This document shows positions 8,406-16,281 of a DNA stretch of 52,201 nucleotides, in pieces. A model generated the notes under the pieces. The model made no database searches, had not been told where the DNA came from, and saw nothing but the letters and a program-made list of their open reading frames with translations. The DNA is taken from contig JAHZBA010000012.1 of NCBI GenBank assembly GCA_019423635.1, forward strand, positions 1 to 52,201. The letters are read 5' to 3'. The DNA is from Clostridiales bacterium (lineage in GTDB: Bacteria > Bacillota > Clostridia > Oscillospirales > Oscillospiraceae). Each line of letters starts with the position of its first letter. Within the stretch, counting starts at the first letter, position 1. Made by a program: the position numbers and the translations under genes.

Positions 8406-10169
8406 TTATTTCAGCTTGAACACCGGCCCTCTCGCCGGGAACGGTAGCCGGTTCCCCCAGGGCACCAGATAGGCGTGCTCCCGCCCCCGGAGATTCAGCC
8501 GCTCGCAGTATCCGTCCGTGATGATCAGCAGCGGCGCGTCCTTGGGGAAATCCGCCGCGCTCTCCAGCAGGTCGATCCCCGGCTGGAGCCGGGTGCCGCC
8601 CCGCCCCCGGACCTGGACCGCCCCGGCAATCTCCACTGGGTCCAGAAAGCCCTGGTCGTAGGGCGCGGCGTCGCAGAACACCACCCGGACCCGCTTCACG
8701 TCCCGGGCCTGGCTGTAGCTGGCGATGGAGCCCAGGGCCGCCGCCAGCAGAGCGCGGTCCATGGAGCCGGAGGTGTCCAGCACCACGCCGAAGGTCCGCT
8801 GGTCCTCCAGCCGCTCCTGCGCGGACCAGGCGGGCCGGGGGATGTCCGGCGCGGCGCTCTGTCGGCGGCTCATGCGGGCATAGGTCCGGCGGCGCTCCAG
8901 CTGGGGAAAGCGCAGGTCAAACCACTTCCCCAGCTCCACGTCCCAGCGGATGGGGGGGCGGGCCAGGGCGTGGATCTCCTCTACCAGTCCGGCGGGGAGC
9001 GTCCCCCGCCCCCGGCTCTGGCTCAGCTCCAGCCCCTGCCCCAGGGCGGAGCGGTACAGCCGGTCCAGCTCCTGGCCCTCCAGGGTGTCCCAGTACGCGC
9101 CGTCCCCGTAGAGCACGTCCCCGGGGTTCTCCCTTCGATAGCGGCGCACGTCCTCCAGCAGAAGATCGTAGACCCCCTCGGCGGACAGGCCCTGGAACCG
9201 CTGGTCCAGCAGGCCGAACTGCGGCATGACGCCTACGTTCATCTCTGTGAGCCAGCTGTTGATCACGTAGTCGCAGGCCACGTTCCACAGCTCCGGGTCC
9301 CGGTCCCCGCACCGCAGGTCGTGGCGCAGTGCGGCGTGGAGGTACTCGTGGGCCAGAACGAACCGCCACTCCTCCTCTCTCAAATCACAGGCGGGGTTGA
9401 TGTAGATCTCCCCCAGCTGGGTACTCACTGCCGCCACGGGGATCTCCATGCGGCGGACGGCGGACAGGTCGTCCACGATGCGGAAGGTGGACGCCACCGC
9501 ACCCAGCAGCGGGTAGCTGGTCAAAAACCACTCCCGGGCCAGGACATACCCCCGGCGGAAGACGACCACCGGCTCGTCTCCCAGTCCCTGGGCCTCCCGC
9601 AGGGCGTCCTCCATGGCCAGCTGGAGGGACTCGGCGAAGATCTCCGGATAGTCCCGCTGCCGCTGTTCCTCCCGCCAGACCATGTCCCGGTGCCCGCCGG
9701 CGGTGGAGAGGAAGGGCTTCGGGCCCTCCCCGGACCGCAGGCGATCCCAGACCTGTTCCTCGCTCCGGACCGGCGACGGCAGCTCCTGGCGGAAATCCAT
9801 GGGCTCCGAACCGATGCGGTTCTCCCGCAGGAACTTCGTCACCACGCAGTCGCAGGCGGTGTGCCAATCGGCGTCCTCCATCCGCTGCCGCTGGAAGTGT
9901 CCAAACCCCAGGTGGAGCAGGCAGTGGCAGATCACGTACTCCCACTCCCCCGCCGGGGCCGCCCGGCGGGCGTTCAGACGGATGGTCCCGTCGCTGGTCA
10001 CGCAGGCCCAGCTGTCCGGGGCCAGAGGCTCCCGGTCCGTGACGCACACGCAGGCCAGCAGATAGCTCAGGGCGCCCTTATGGATCCGGTCGCAGGCCAG
10101 CTTCCAGGCGGGGATATCCTCCTTTTGGGCGTCCTTTCCCCTGGGAATCCGCTTTTCATGCTTTGCCAT
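8406..10169 (-). CDS. VWA-like domain metallopeptidase (DUF2201 type), MoxR partner
   Basis: This is a 587-residue protein. A zinc-peptidase-like lobe at about 268-315 has HEYLHAALRH (274-283). The C-terminal third is a von Willebrand A domain with the MIDAS motif DTSGSM. An earlier stretch at about 76-120 (EWEYVICHCLLHLGFGH...WHTACDCVVTKFL) matches the second lobe (EWRFVLAHEYLHAALRH...WNVACDYVINSWL) position by position, so the peptidase-like unit is duplicated. In the first copy the catalytic Glu of HExxH is replaced by Cys. DUF2201 proteins pair with MoxR AAA+ ATPases, and here a MoxR gene is 3 bp upstream. The role in the RtcB/PrfH operon is inferred to be remodelling or sensing of damaged complexes. 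Confidence 0.88.
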   Translation of the reverse strand: MAKHEKRIPRGKDAQKEDIPAWKLACDRIHKGALSYLLACVCVTDREPLAPDSWACVTSDGTIRLNARRAAPAGEWEYVICHCLLHLGFGHFQRQRMEDADWHTACDCVVTKFLRENRIGSEPMDFRQELPSPVRSEEQVWDRLRSGEGPKPFLSTAGGHRDMVWREEQRQRDYPEIFAESLQLAMEDALREAQGLGDEPVVVFRRGYVLAREWFLTSYPLLGAVASTFRIVDDLSAVRRMEIPVAAVSTQLGEIYINPACDLREEEWRFVLAHEYLHAALRHDLRCGDRDPELWNVACDYVINSWLTEMNVGVMPQFGLLDQRFQGLSAEGVYDLLLEDVRRYRRENPGDVLYGDGAYWDTLEGQELDRLYRSALGQGLELSQSRGRGTLPAGLVEEIHALARPPIRWDVELGKWFDLRFPQLERRRTYARMSRRQSAAPDIPRPAWSAQERLEDQRTFGVVLDTSGSMDRALLAAALGSIASYSQARDVKRVRVVFCDAAPYDQGFLDPVEIAGAVQVRGRGGTRLQPGIDLLESAADFPKDAPLLIITDGYCERLNLRGREHAYLVPWGNRLPFPARGPVFKLK

Positions 10170-10172
10170 CTC

Positions 10173-11231
10173 TCACCCCAGCTTCTTCCCCGCCAGGGAC
10201 GGGATCTCCCGGGCGACCTCCACCACGAACCAGGCGGGCAGGGCCTGCCCGTCCGCCGGGGCGATGGCCACCTGGGCCAGCTCCAGGCTGATCCCCGCCA
10301 GCTCCACCAGGCGCTCCACGGCGGACTGGGCCAGCGCCCGGACGTCGCCGGTGAGCTTGCCCCGGTTCTTGGGCAGCTCCTTCAGCAGCCGCGCCCGGAA
10401 GCTCTGGACCAGGAAGTACAGCACGTCCCGCTCCTCCGGCCGCTCCGGCCAGCGCTGCTCCCCGCTCAGAATCTTCGTCAGAGAGAACTCCCCCCGCACC
10501 TGCCGGACGTAGGCCGTGAACTGGGCGGCGTGGGCGGCGGTGAGGCAGCCGCCGGCCAGCAGGGAGATCTCCCGCTCCGTCAGGGCCCTGCCGCAGCCGT
10601 TCAGCGCGTCGCTGAGCATGTGCCAGCTGCGGGGCGTGGAGAAGGGCTCCTCCGTCTTGGGCGGCTGGCTCCAGAGCTGATCCGGACGCTGGCAGATGTA
10701 GTCGTAGACGTAGGGGTGGATCCCGTGCTCCGCCGCCCACTCCAGCCAGACACGGCTGTCGGCGGTGAGCTCCACATGGACCATCCGGTTCAGCAGGGCC
10801 GAGGACAGCGGCCGGGTGATGGCGCTGTCCTGGGCCCGGTTCCCCGCGGCCACCACGATGGACCCCTCCGGCATCCGGTACTCCCCGATCCGGCGCTCCA
10901 GGATCAGGGAGTAGAAGGCCTTCTGCACCTCCTGGGAGCAGGCGTTCAGCTCGTCCAGGAACAGGCAGTAGGGTTCTTCCCGGGCGATGCTCCGGGGCGG
11001 GCAGAACTCACTGCGCCCGGCCACGATCCGGGGGACGCCGATGATGTCCTCCGGCGCCAGCTGGCTCCCTAGCAGGGACACGCAGGGCAGGCCCACGGCG
11101 GCGGCGAACTGCTCCACGATGGAGGACTTCCCGATGCCGGGCGCACCCCAGATGAACACCGGGCGCACCGTGGCCACGTTCAGCAGCACCTCCATCAGCT
11201 GCTTTTGATTGACAGAAACCGCTAAATTCAA
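10173..11231 (-). CDS. MoxR-type AAA+ ATPase
   Basis: This is a 352-residue AAA+ ATPase. Walker A is GAPGIGKS at 29-36, Walker B is LFLDELNA, and sensor-type residues lie in AAGNRAQDSAITRPLSSALLNRM. MoxR proteins act as chaperone-like remodelers with VWA-domain partners, the next gene here. The start is a TTG at 11229-11231 with GGAGGA upstream. It overlaps the stop of a short upstream reading frame, so translation of the operon may depend on that frame. It is the first full gene of the moxR-VWA-rtcB-prfH operon. Confidence 0.92.
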   Translation of the reverse strand: MNLAVSVNQKQLMEVLLNVATVRPVFIWGAPGIGKSSIVEQFAAAVGLPCVSLLGSQLAPEDIIGVPRIVAGRSEFCPPRSIAREEPYCLFLDELNACSQEVQKAFYSLILERRIGEYRMPEGSIVVAAGNRAQDSAITRPLSSALLNRMVHVELTADSRVWLEWAAEHGIHPYVYDYICQRPDQLWSQPPKTEEPFSTPRSWHMLSDALNGCGRALTEREISLLAGGCLTAAHAAQFTAYVRQVRGEFSLTKILSGEQRWPERPEERDVLYFLVQSFRARLLKELPKNRGKLTGDVRALAQSAVERLVELAGISLELAQVAIAPADGQALPAWFVVEVAREIPSLAGKKLG

Positions 11232-11290
11232 ATTCGTAATTCCTCCAAATATCGTTTTGTTTGATCTGCGTTTCTATCGTAATACCGCAT
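11228..11290 (-). CDS. Short upstream reading frame (20 codons) before moxR
   Basis: An ATG at 11288-11290 has AAGGAG 8 bases upstream, a stronger site than that of many real genes here. The frame encodes a 20-residue charged peptide starting MRYYDRNADQ and stops in ATTTGA, overlapping the TTG start of moxR. It carries the moxR ribosome site within its own codons. It is probably a leader peptide or coupling device; whether the peptide itself works is unknown. Confidence 0.55.
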   Translation of the reverse strand: MRYYDRNADQTKRYLEELRI

Positions 11291-11322
11291 GGTATCCACT
11301 CCTTTCGGTTGATTTCCAGGCC

Positions 11323-11360
11323 AGTATAGCACAGGCGGATGACAGGATGTGTCCTTCTCA
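11323..11360 (-). promoter_or_regulatory. Promoter and inverted-repeat operator P1 (moxR-VWA-rtcB-prfH operon)
   Basis: On the minus strand the order is TGAGAA, GGACA, 5 bases, TGTCAT (11339-11344), exactly 10 bases, then the -10 hexamer TATACT (11323-11328). No normal -35 hexamer is found 17 bp upstream of the -10. The same layout occurs at the LRAT and GTPase promoters. The likely controller is the WYL protein of this element. The sequence match is direct; the binding protein is inferred. Confidence 0.72.
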
Positions 11361-11437
11361 AGGTTTGTAACAAAGCTGTAATCTAAGGATGTGCCGTCTC
11401 GGCGGACTGGTCTGCGCACCCGCGATCAGCGCAATCA

Positions 11438-11481
11438 CCGCGCACTGAATGCCATTCTAATTCCTGGTATTCAGTGCGCGG
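11438..11481 (-). terminator. Long hairpin closing the dynamin operon
   Basis: Seventeen-base arms pair around a 10-base loop (11438-11454 with 11465-11481), with one G-T pair. It lies 20 bp after the stop of the last dynamin-operon gene and upstream of the moxR promoter. There is no T-tract, so factor-independent termination is uncertain; it may instead separate the two units or protect the mRNA end. Confidence 0.5.
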
Positions 11482-11500
11482 CGATCGATTTTGTGCTTCT

Positions 11501-11806
11501 TTAAAGTTTTATACGTGTTTGCAGTGCCTCCATCACGCATTCCCGGCTGCTTTCCCCAAAGGTCTTTTCGCACATACGGGAGAATGCTTGCAAATACCAG
11601 ACAGCACGCCGGTACTGTCCGAATTGAAGGGAGGTCAGCACAGATTGGTGGAGAAAGTCGATCACCCGCAAATCCTCTACCCGATCTCTGTCTCCGCTCA
11701 GGATCAGCGGTACCATAGACACGGCATGGATGTACTGCCTGCGGATCTCATCCAGCAGCGCGGTGATCGCCGCTGTCTCCGCCTCGGTCTTCTGCGTCTG
11801 TCTCAT
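11501..11806 (-). CDS. Small helical protein, last gene of dynamin operon
   Basis: This is a 101-residue protein of unknown function, predicted to be all helical, starting MRQTQKTEAETAAITALL. No signal peptide or membrane segment is visible. The start ATG at 11804-11806 overlaps the stop of the upstream membrane protein (ATGA), so it is made together with it. It probably binds that protein or the GTPases, but nothing in the sequence says how. Confidence 0.7.
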   Translation of the reverse strand: MRQTQKTEAETAAITALLDEIRRQYIHAVSMVPLILSGDRDRVEDLRVIDFLHQSVLTSLQFGQYRRAVWYLQAFSRMCEKTFGESSRECVMEALQTRIKL

Positions 11807-12771
11807 AGGCCTTCCTCTCTCGCCAGGGCCGTCAAGACCTCCATATCCTGGGCGGTGATGTCGGAATAGCTCTGTATCATGCGGTCCATGACCTCTGTGG
11901 TCTCTCTGCCCTGCCGCTCCAGCGTCTCACATACATCCTGCAGCTTTTTGCGCAGCGCTCCACTGTCCTCAGTCAGTTGATTCAGCGCTTTTTTCATCTG
12001 CCGCTCTGTATCCGAATGGATCGAATCCACCGAAGACCAAATGTCGCCAATCTGATCCGCCGCAGACTGAAGGGTCTCGGAGAGTGCCCTGATCTCGGCC
12101 CACGGCTGGGCGATCATGAACTTGTAGTAATTCTCCGCCTGCCTGCCCTGACACTCCAACGCCTGGCGAAGTGCGGTGTGCAGCGCAAGCATCGAATCGC
12201 AGACCGCCTTGGCGCTCTCCTCTGCCTGTTTCCGGTTGGAGGTAAAGCCAGACCGCACACCCTCTGAGAGCTCCGTCGCCGCCTTTGACCGCGACCGGCT
12301 CTCCGCTGCGACCGCCCCGCGCAAGGTCTCCAGCTTTCCCGTGACCGCGGCGGTCTCCGTCTGGATCTGCCCCAGAGCAACCACATAGGACTGTTGGTGC
12401 GCGTCGAGCCGCTCCAGCAATGCAGACAGATCCGCTCTTCGTGCCAGGCCCTCCTCCTCGACGGACGTTCTGACGGACTGGGCCTCTCTTTCCAGCGCCT
12501 CCATGATGCCCCGCAGGCATTCCAGCGCCTCCGTGTGCATCCGGTGCCCCTCTTCAAGCTGCCTCTGTCCCTCTTCCAGATGCCTGGACCGCGAATCGGA
12601 TCTCTCCCGCGTGTCCGCCCACAGGCCGCATCCGAAGAGGGCGGCGGCCGCCAAGGCACAAAGCCCTCCCCCGATCCCCGCATAGAGCGGCTCCTGTATG
12701 CTCCGCAGGCAGACAAACACGGCCAATGCGGACAAAACCGCGCCGCACAAAAACAGATCTCTTTGTCTCAT
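11803..12771 (-). CDS. Membrane-anchored coiled-coil protein
   Basis: This is a 322-residue protein with two hydrophobic helices near the N-terminus (about 7-23 and 30-51). The rest is long, Glu/Arg/Ala-rich helix (about 55-315) with heptad character, reminiscent of the signalling part of chemoreceptors. It is probably anchored in the inner membrane with the coiled coil in the cytoplasm. ATGA overlaps with both neighbours show co-translation. As the clearest integral membrane component of the operon, it could dock the dynamin-like GTPases to the membrane. I do not recognise a named family. Confidence 0.72.
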   Translation of the reverse strand: MRQRDLFLCGAVLSALAVFVCLRSIQEPLYAGIGGGLCALAAAALFGCGLWADTRERSDSRSRHLEEGQRQLEEGHRMHTEALECLRGIMEALEREAQSVRTSVEEEGLARRADLSALLERLDAHQQSYVVALGQIQTETAAVTGKLETLRGAVAAESRSRSKAATELSEGVRSGFTSNRKQAEESAKAVCDSMLALHTALRQALECQGRQAENYYKFMIAQPWAEIRALSETLQSAADQIGDIWSSVDSIHSDTERQMKKALNQLTEDSGALRKKLQDVCETLERQGRETTEVMDRMIQSYSDITAQDMEVLTALAREEGL

Positions 12772-13892
12772 GGGATCATCTCCTCCAATAGTTCATAGCG
12801 CCGCCGCAGCCGCTCCTGCAAAAGCCGCTTGACGTCATCACACAGGTAGTCCCGGATCCTCCGGCTGAATACGGCGTTTAAGGCCGTACCACTGTCTCCG
12901 TTCAATGCCGCAAGAGAGAAATAGGTTTCCTCGTCCAACTGCTTCCAGATCCTCGTCTTGCCGCGATACTGCCCCGCCTTCTCCTCTTTTTCCAGCGCTT
13001 TTACAAATGCCCTTCGAAGGCTGGCCAGGAAGTCCCCGGCGTCCGCATCCACCGGCCAAAAGGCCAGTGGATTGTCCAGGCACTCCTTGTAAAGCCTCGC
13101 CACAGACGCCAGTGGGCCCTGGCCGGAGGATGGGAACAACGCCCGCACCGATACGGCGGCATAGCGGTCCCACAGACTCCCTCCCCGCTCACGCCTGGAG
13201 ATAGGATAGGAAAAGAGACGGTCCATCGTCTGTTCCCGCAGGGGACCGCCGTCTTCCTGCCAGTCCTCCTCCAAGAAGAGATAGTCATACTCCACACCCG
13301 AGATGCGTTCATCCAGCTCTGCGAGGTAGGCCTGCGTCTGCCCCACCCACGTGTCATACATGGGCCGGTGCCAGTGCAGGACCCTTCCCAACTGTCCGGC
13401 GTCCCGCAGGACGGACACGTCGAAGCGCTCCGCCCGGTAGGCCTCCACCGCCTTCTCCAGATCCTCGCCGGGCGGGAGAATGTCGGTGCTTCCCTGGCGG
13501 CGGGGAAGGGCCAACAGGACCATCAGCGCCTCCCCGCCGCTGTCTTCCAGCATTTTGAGCAAGTCCATGCTGCTCTGCTTCCCAAAGGGGAATTCCTCCA
13601 GGACAGCGTATTTTGTCCTCTTCGCGGTCTCCAGGGAGGCCGCGAGGACTCCCCTTGGCGGGAAGCAGAGCGTCATCCGCGGCAAGAGCGCGGGGGTCTC
13701 CACAACGCAATGGGAGTCCTGCCCTGTGACGGACAGCCGCGTACCGTACCGGACCCAGACTGCACAATCCTCGCCGGCGTTCAGCGCTGTCCCCCGGAGA
13801 AGCCAGTCCATGAAGACCCTGCGGGGGGAGTCCTCTCCCAAGATCACCCAGTCCGGGAGATACCGCTGTCCCCCGTCACCTGTGGAAAACAT
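12768..13892 (-). CDS. Protein of unknown function in dynamin operon
   Basis: This is a 374-residue soluble protein starting MFSTGDGGQRYLPDWVIL. The first half is mixed and beta-rich; the second half is helical and charged, ending in a basic helix. No GTPase motif, zinc cluster, signal peptide or membrane helix is visible. It overlaps the end of the upstream dynamin-like gene by 17 bp and its own stop overlaps the next start. The fixed place between a GTPase and the membrane coiled-coil protein suggests an adaptor, but that is inference only. Confidence 0.7.
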   Translation of the reverse strand: MFSTGDGGQRYLPDWVILGEDSPRRVFMDWLLRGTALNAGEDCAVWVRYGTRLSVTGQDSHCVVETPALLPRMTLCFPPRGVLAASLETAKRTKYAVLEEFPFGKQSSMDLLKMLEDSGGEALMVLLALPRRQGSTDILPPGEDLEKAVEAYRAERFDVSVLRDAGQLGRVLHWHRPMYDTWVGQTQAYLAELDERISGVEYDYLFLEEDWQEDGGPLREQTMDRLFSYPISRRERGGSLWDRYAAVSVRALFPSSGQGPLASVARLYKECLDNPLAFWPVDADAGDFLASLRRAFVKALEKEEKAGQYRGKTRIWKQLDEETYFSLAALNGDSGTALNAVFSRRIRDYLCDDVKRLLQERLRRRYELLEEMIP

Positions 13893-16281
13893 GGTGGATC
13901 TCCTCCAGCAAATCGTTCACCCGCCTGAGCTCCAAGGCGGTCTCGTCCTCGGGGGTGTTTTTCAGACTGTCATAGGCCGTCCGCTCCTGCTCCAGCGCCT
14001 CCCGGACCGTCTGCAGGCGCTGACGCTGATACTCCTCCAGCCGGGACGGAAAGCCCTCGATGTATCCCTCTATCACGTCCTGAAGCTGCCTTTTCACCTC
14101 GTCCCGATACCATACCGCGCAGTCGCGGCGCCATTTTTTCAGGGCATCCTGCCTGGCGTCCGCACGGAGCTTCTCCTCCCGCTTTTCAAGCTCCCGCGAC
14201 ACCGACTCCTGGTCGATCCGCAGGCTCTCCTCCTGGGCCCGGAGCCGCTCCGCCTCATTTTGGAACAGGCCCATCTCCAGTTTCTTTTGATATGCCTTCC
14301 GCTGTGTCTCACAGTAGGTGTCCTCAATTTTTTTCTTTGCCTCTTTGTACTGGGCCTCGTACTCCCGATCTACCACCAGATGCGGTGGGCGGTCAAACTG
14401 CTCTCCCAGTTTCCCGGCCCAGTGCTCGATCGTCAGGAGATCCAAGATGGAGGCGTCGTTGTTCCTCTGGGCACTGTGCAGCGCGTCCACGCCGGCCCCG
14501 GCGCCCTTGGCAAGCTTGGACACCGCCTTCCCGGCGATTTCTACCCGCCGCTTGCTGGAGCGCGTATGTTCGCTGATGTTCTTCAGGGAGAAGAGGATGT
14601 CCTTGACGGTGTCGCCATGTTTTGCGGCCTTTCCCACCTTCTCCGCAACGCCTACAAGTTTACCCAGCGCGTTTTTAATTTTGGGGATATCTCCCAGCTT
14701 CGTGATGGCCGCCTCGATCTGGGTGCCCGGAATCAGCAGCAGGGCCCAGTCCGCCGCCGCCCCGATGGAGCGGGCGATTTGGGACGGCTGTACTCTGCCG
14801 TCCTCCTCCACCACCATCTGCGGCACATAGGGGGGAAGGTCGTTTCGCTCCCGCTGGATATCCGCCAGCGCAGACTCCAATTCCTGAAGCTCCTGCTGCA
14901 TCTGGAAATACTCAGGAGACCCGGCCTTGGCAGACAGGGCCCGCGTCAGCTCCGACTGGCTCTCTTGGATGGCGGCCAGCTGACCGCGGAGGCGGGTGGC
15001 CTGCTCATCCTGTTCGGCCTGGAGTTCCCGGTAATTGTCCGCCTGCGGCAGGGCAAAGTTGTCCAGATCAATCTCTTCGGCGGATAGTTCCCCGTTTACC
15101 TTCTGTACCAGGGGGTCCAGGGAGGCGTTGATCAGCTGGTAGGCGCTGCCGGAAAACGCGACGGCCTCCCGGTGGAGCAGCGCGGCCATCCCGGCCTCGT
15201 CGACCACCGCCGCGCTGCTCTCTATATGTTCCGAGGAGCGCTGCAGCGCTGTTTCGAGCTGGCGCCTGACATCCCCCCGCAGCGTCTTGCGGCACGCCTC
15301 TACGCGCTCGTGCATATCGGCCTCGGACTCCTTCAGGCGAGACTGGAGCCGGTTAATCCTGTTAAGGAGCTCCGACTGCTGCTTTTCCAGCGACTCTGTG
15401 TTCTTGGCGCAAATCTGCTCCAAAAGCGCACGGCGCTCTTCCAGGGCGGTTTCGCACCGCTCTGCCTGGACGGACAGCAGCTCCTCCAGATCGCTCTCCA
15501 GCTCCGTATTTGCGCATCTGCCCTTTTCCGCCAGCATTCTGCGCAGCGGGTCCAGAGCCGCAAACAGGGGGGACTCGGCCCGGTTGGAGACGTAGTAGCA
15601 CCGCTCCGGTCTGATCCCGCAGCCTGCGAGGATGGGCTGATCGTTCGCCCTGACCTGCTCCAGCGTCTCCTCCTGCTCCTTGATCTCATCGCAGTGGGTA
15701 CGGACGAAGGACACGTCAAATCCCGCGCCGGTCAGCATAGACAGCTTGTCCGCGTCCACAAGCGAGGGCGCGTGCCCCGCCACGTAGACAATACTGGCGG
15801 CCATGGACAGCGAGGACTCCAAAAGCTGCTCATGCCGTTCGATTAGGGTGTTCACCCCCGGCGTATCCAACAGGATCATGCCGGAGCGAAGCATATCCTC
15901 ATGCAGGTAGACCTCCAGAAATTCCAGCCGGTCCAGATCCCAGCGGCCGTTCTCCGCCTGCTGGGCCAATTGGGCGACCTGTGCGAGCTCCAGGATCTGG
16001 ACCGCCCCATCCAGGTAGTGGAGCTTTGCCTCCTCCCGCTCTCCATATCGAATATAGGTCAAAAGAGGCGTCGTTTCCGTTGTGCCCTCGGGCAGCAGGC
16101 GGCGATTTAGAAGGCTGTTCAGCAGGCAGGATTTCCCTGCGGAATATTGTCCGATAAAGGCAACAAAATACAACCTTTGCTGGTAAACAGACTGCATCTG
16201 CAAAAGCGCGTCATGAGCTTTCGTATTGCCCAAAAGCTCTGTGGCCTCCAGCAGGGGGCAGAAATCGTTCTGTTCCATCAT
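13876..16281 (-). CDS. Dynamin-like GTPase, third of three
   Basis: This is an 801-residue large GTPase. G1 is GQYSAGKSCLLNSL (near residue 45), the switch threonine lies in GTTETT, and G3 is DTPGVN. The G4 position reads RTHCDE instead of a canonical T/NKxD. Long coiled coils follow (about 250-470 and 600-800). A central, less charged stretch near 500-560 (DWALLLIPG) could touch membrane. Bacterial dynamin-like proteins bind and remodel membranes, often as heteromers. Two adjacent ATGs (16281 and 16278) are possible starts; AGGAGG spacing favours the second. The dyn2 stop overlaps the start. Confidence 0.87.
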   Translation of the reverse strand: MMEQNDFCPLLEATELLGNTKAHDALLQMQSVYQQRLYFVAFIGQYSAGKSCLLNSLLNRRLLPEGTTETTPLLTYIRYGEREEAKLHYLDGAVQILELAQVAQLAQQAENGRWDLDRLEFLEVYLHEDMLRSGMILLDTPGVNTLIERHEQLLESSLSMAASIVYVAGHAPSLVDADKLSMLTGAGFDVSFVRTHCDEIKEQEETLEQVRANDQPILAGCGIRPERCYYVSNRAESPLFAALDPLRRMLAEKGRCANTELESDLEELLSVQAERCETALEERRALLEQICAKNTESLEKQQSELLNRINRLQSRLKESEADMHERVEACRKTLRGDVRRQLETALQRSSEHIESSAAVVDEAGMAALLHREAVAFSGSAYQLINASLDPLVQKVNGELSAEEIDLDNFALPQADNYRELQAEQDEQATRLRGQLAAIQESQSELTRALSAKAGSPEYFQMQQELQELESALADIQRERNDLPPYVPQMVVEEDGRVQPSQIARSIGAAADWALLLIPGTQIEAAITKLGDIPKIKNALGKLVGVAEKVGKAAKHGDTVKDILFSLKNISEHTRSSKRRVEIAGKAVSKLAKGAGAGVDALHSAQRNNDASILDLLTIEHWAGKLGEQFDRPPHLVVDREYEAQYKEAKKKIEDTYCETQRKAYQKKLEMGLFQNEAERLRAQEESLRIDQESVSRELEKREEKLRADARQDALKKWRRDCAVWYRDEVKRQLQDVIEGYIEGFPSRLEEYQRQRLQTVREALEQERTAYDSLKNTPEDETALELRRVNDLLEEIHHVFHR

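Noticed and set aside
8475..11072. Long plus-strand reading frame (865 codons) opposite the VWA and MoxR genes
   Set aside because: It is antisense to two well-supported genes with clear motifs, is extremely rich in Pro, Gly, Leu and Val as expected from GC-rich antisense sequence, and shows no domain.
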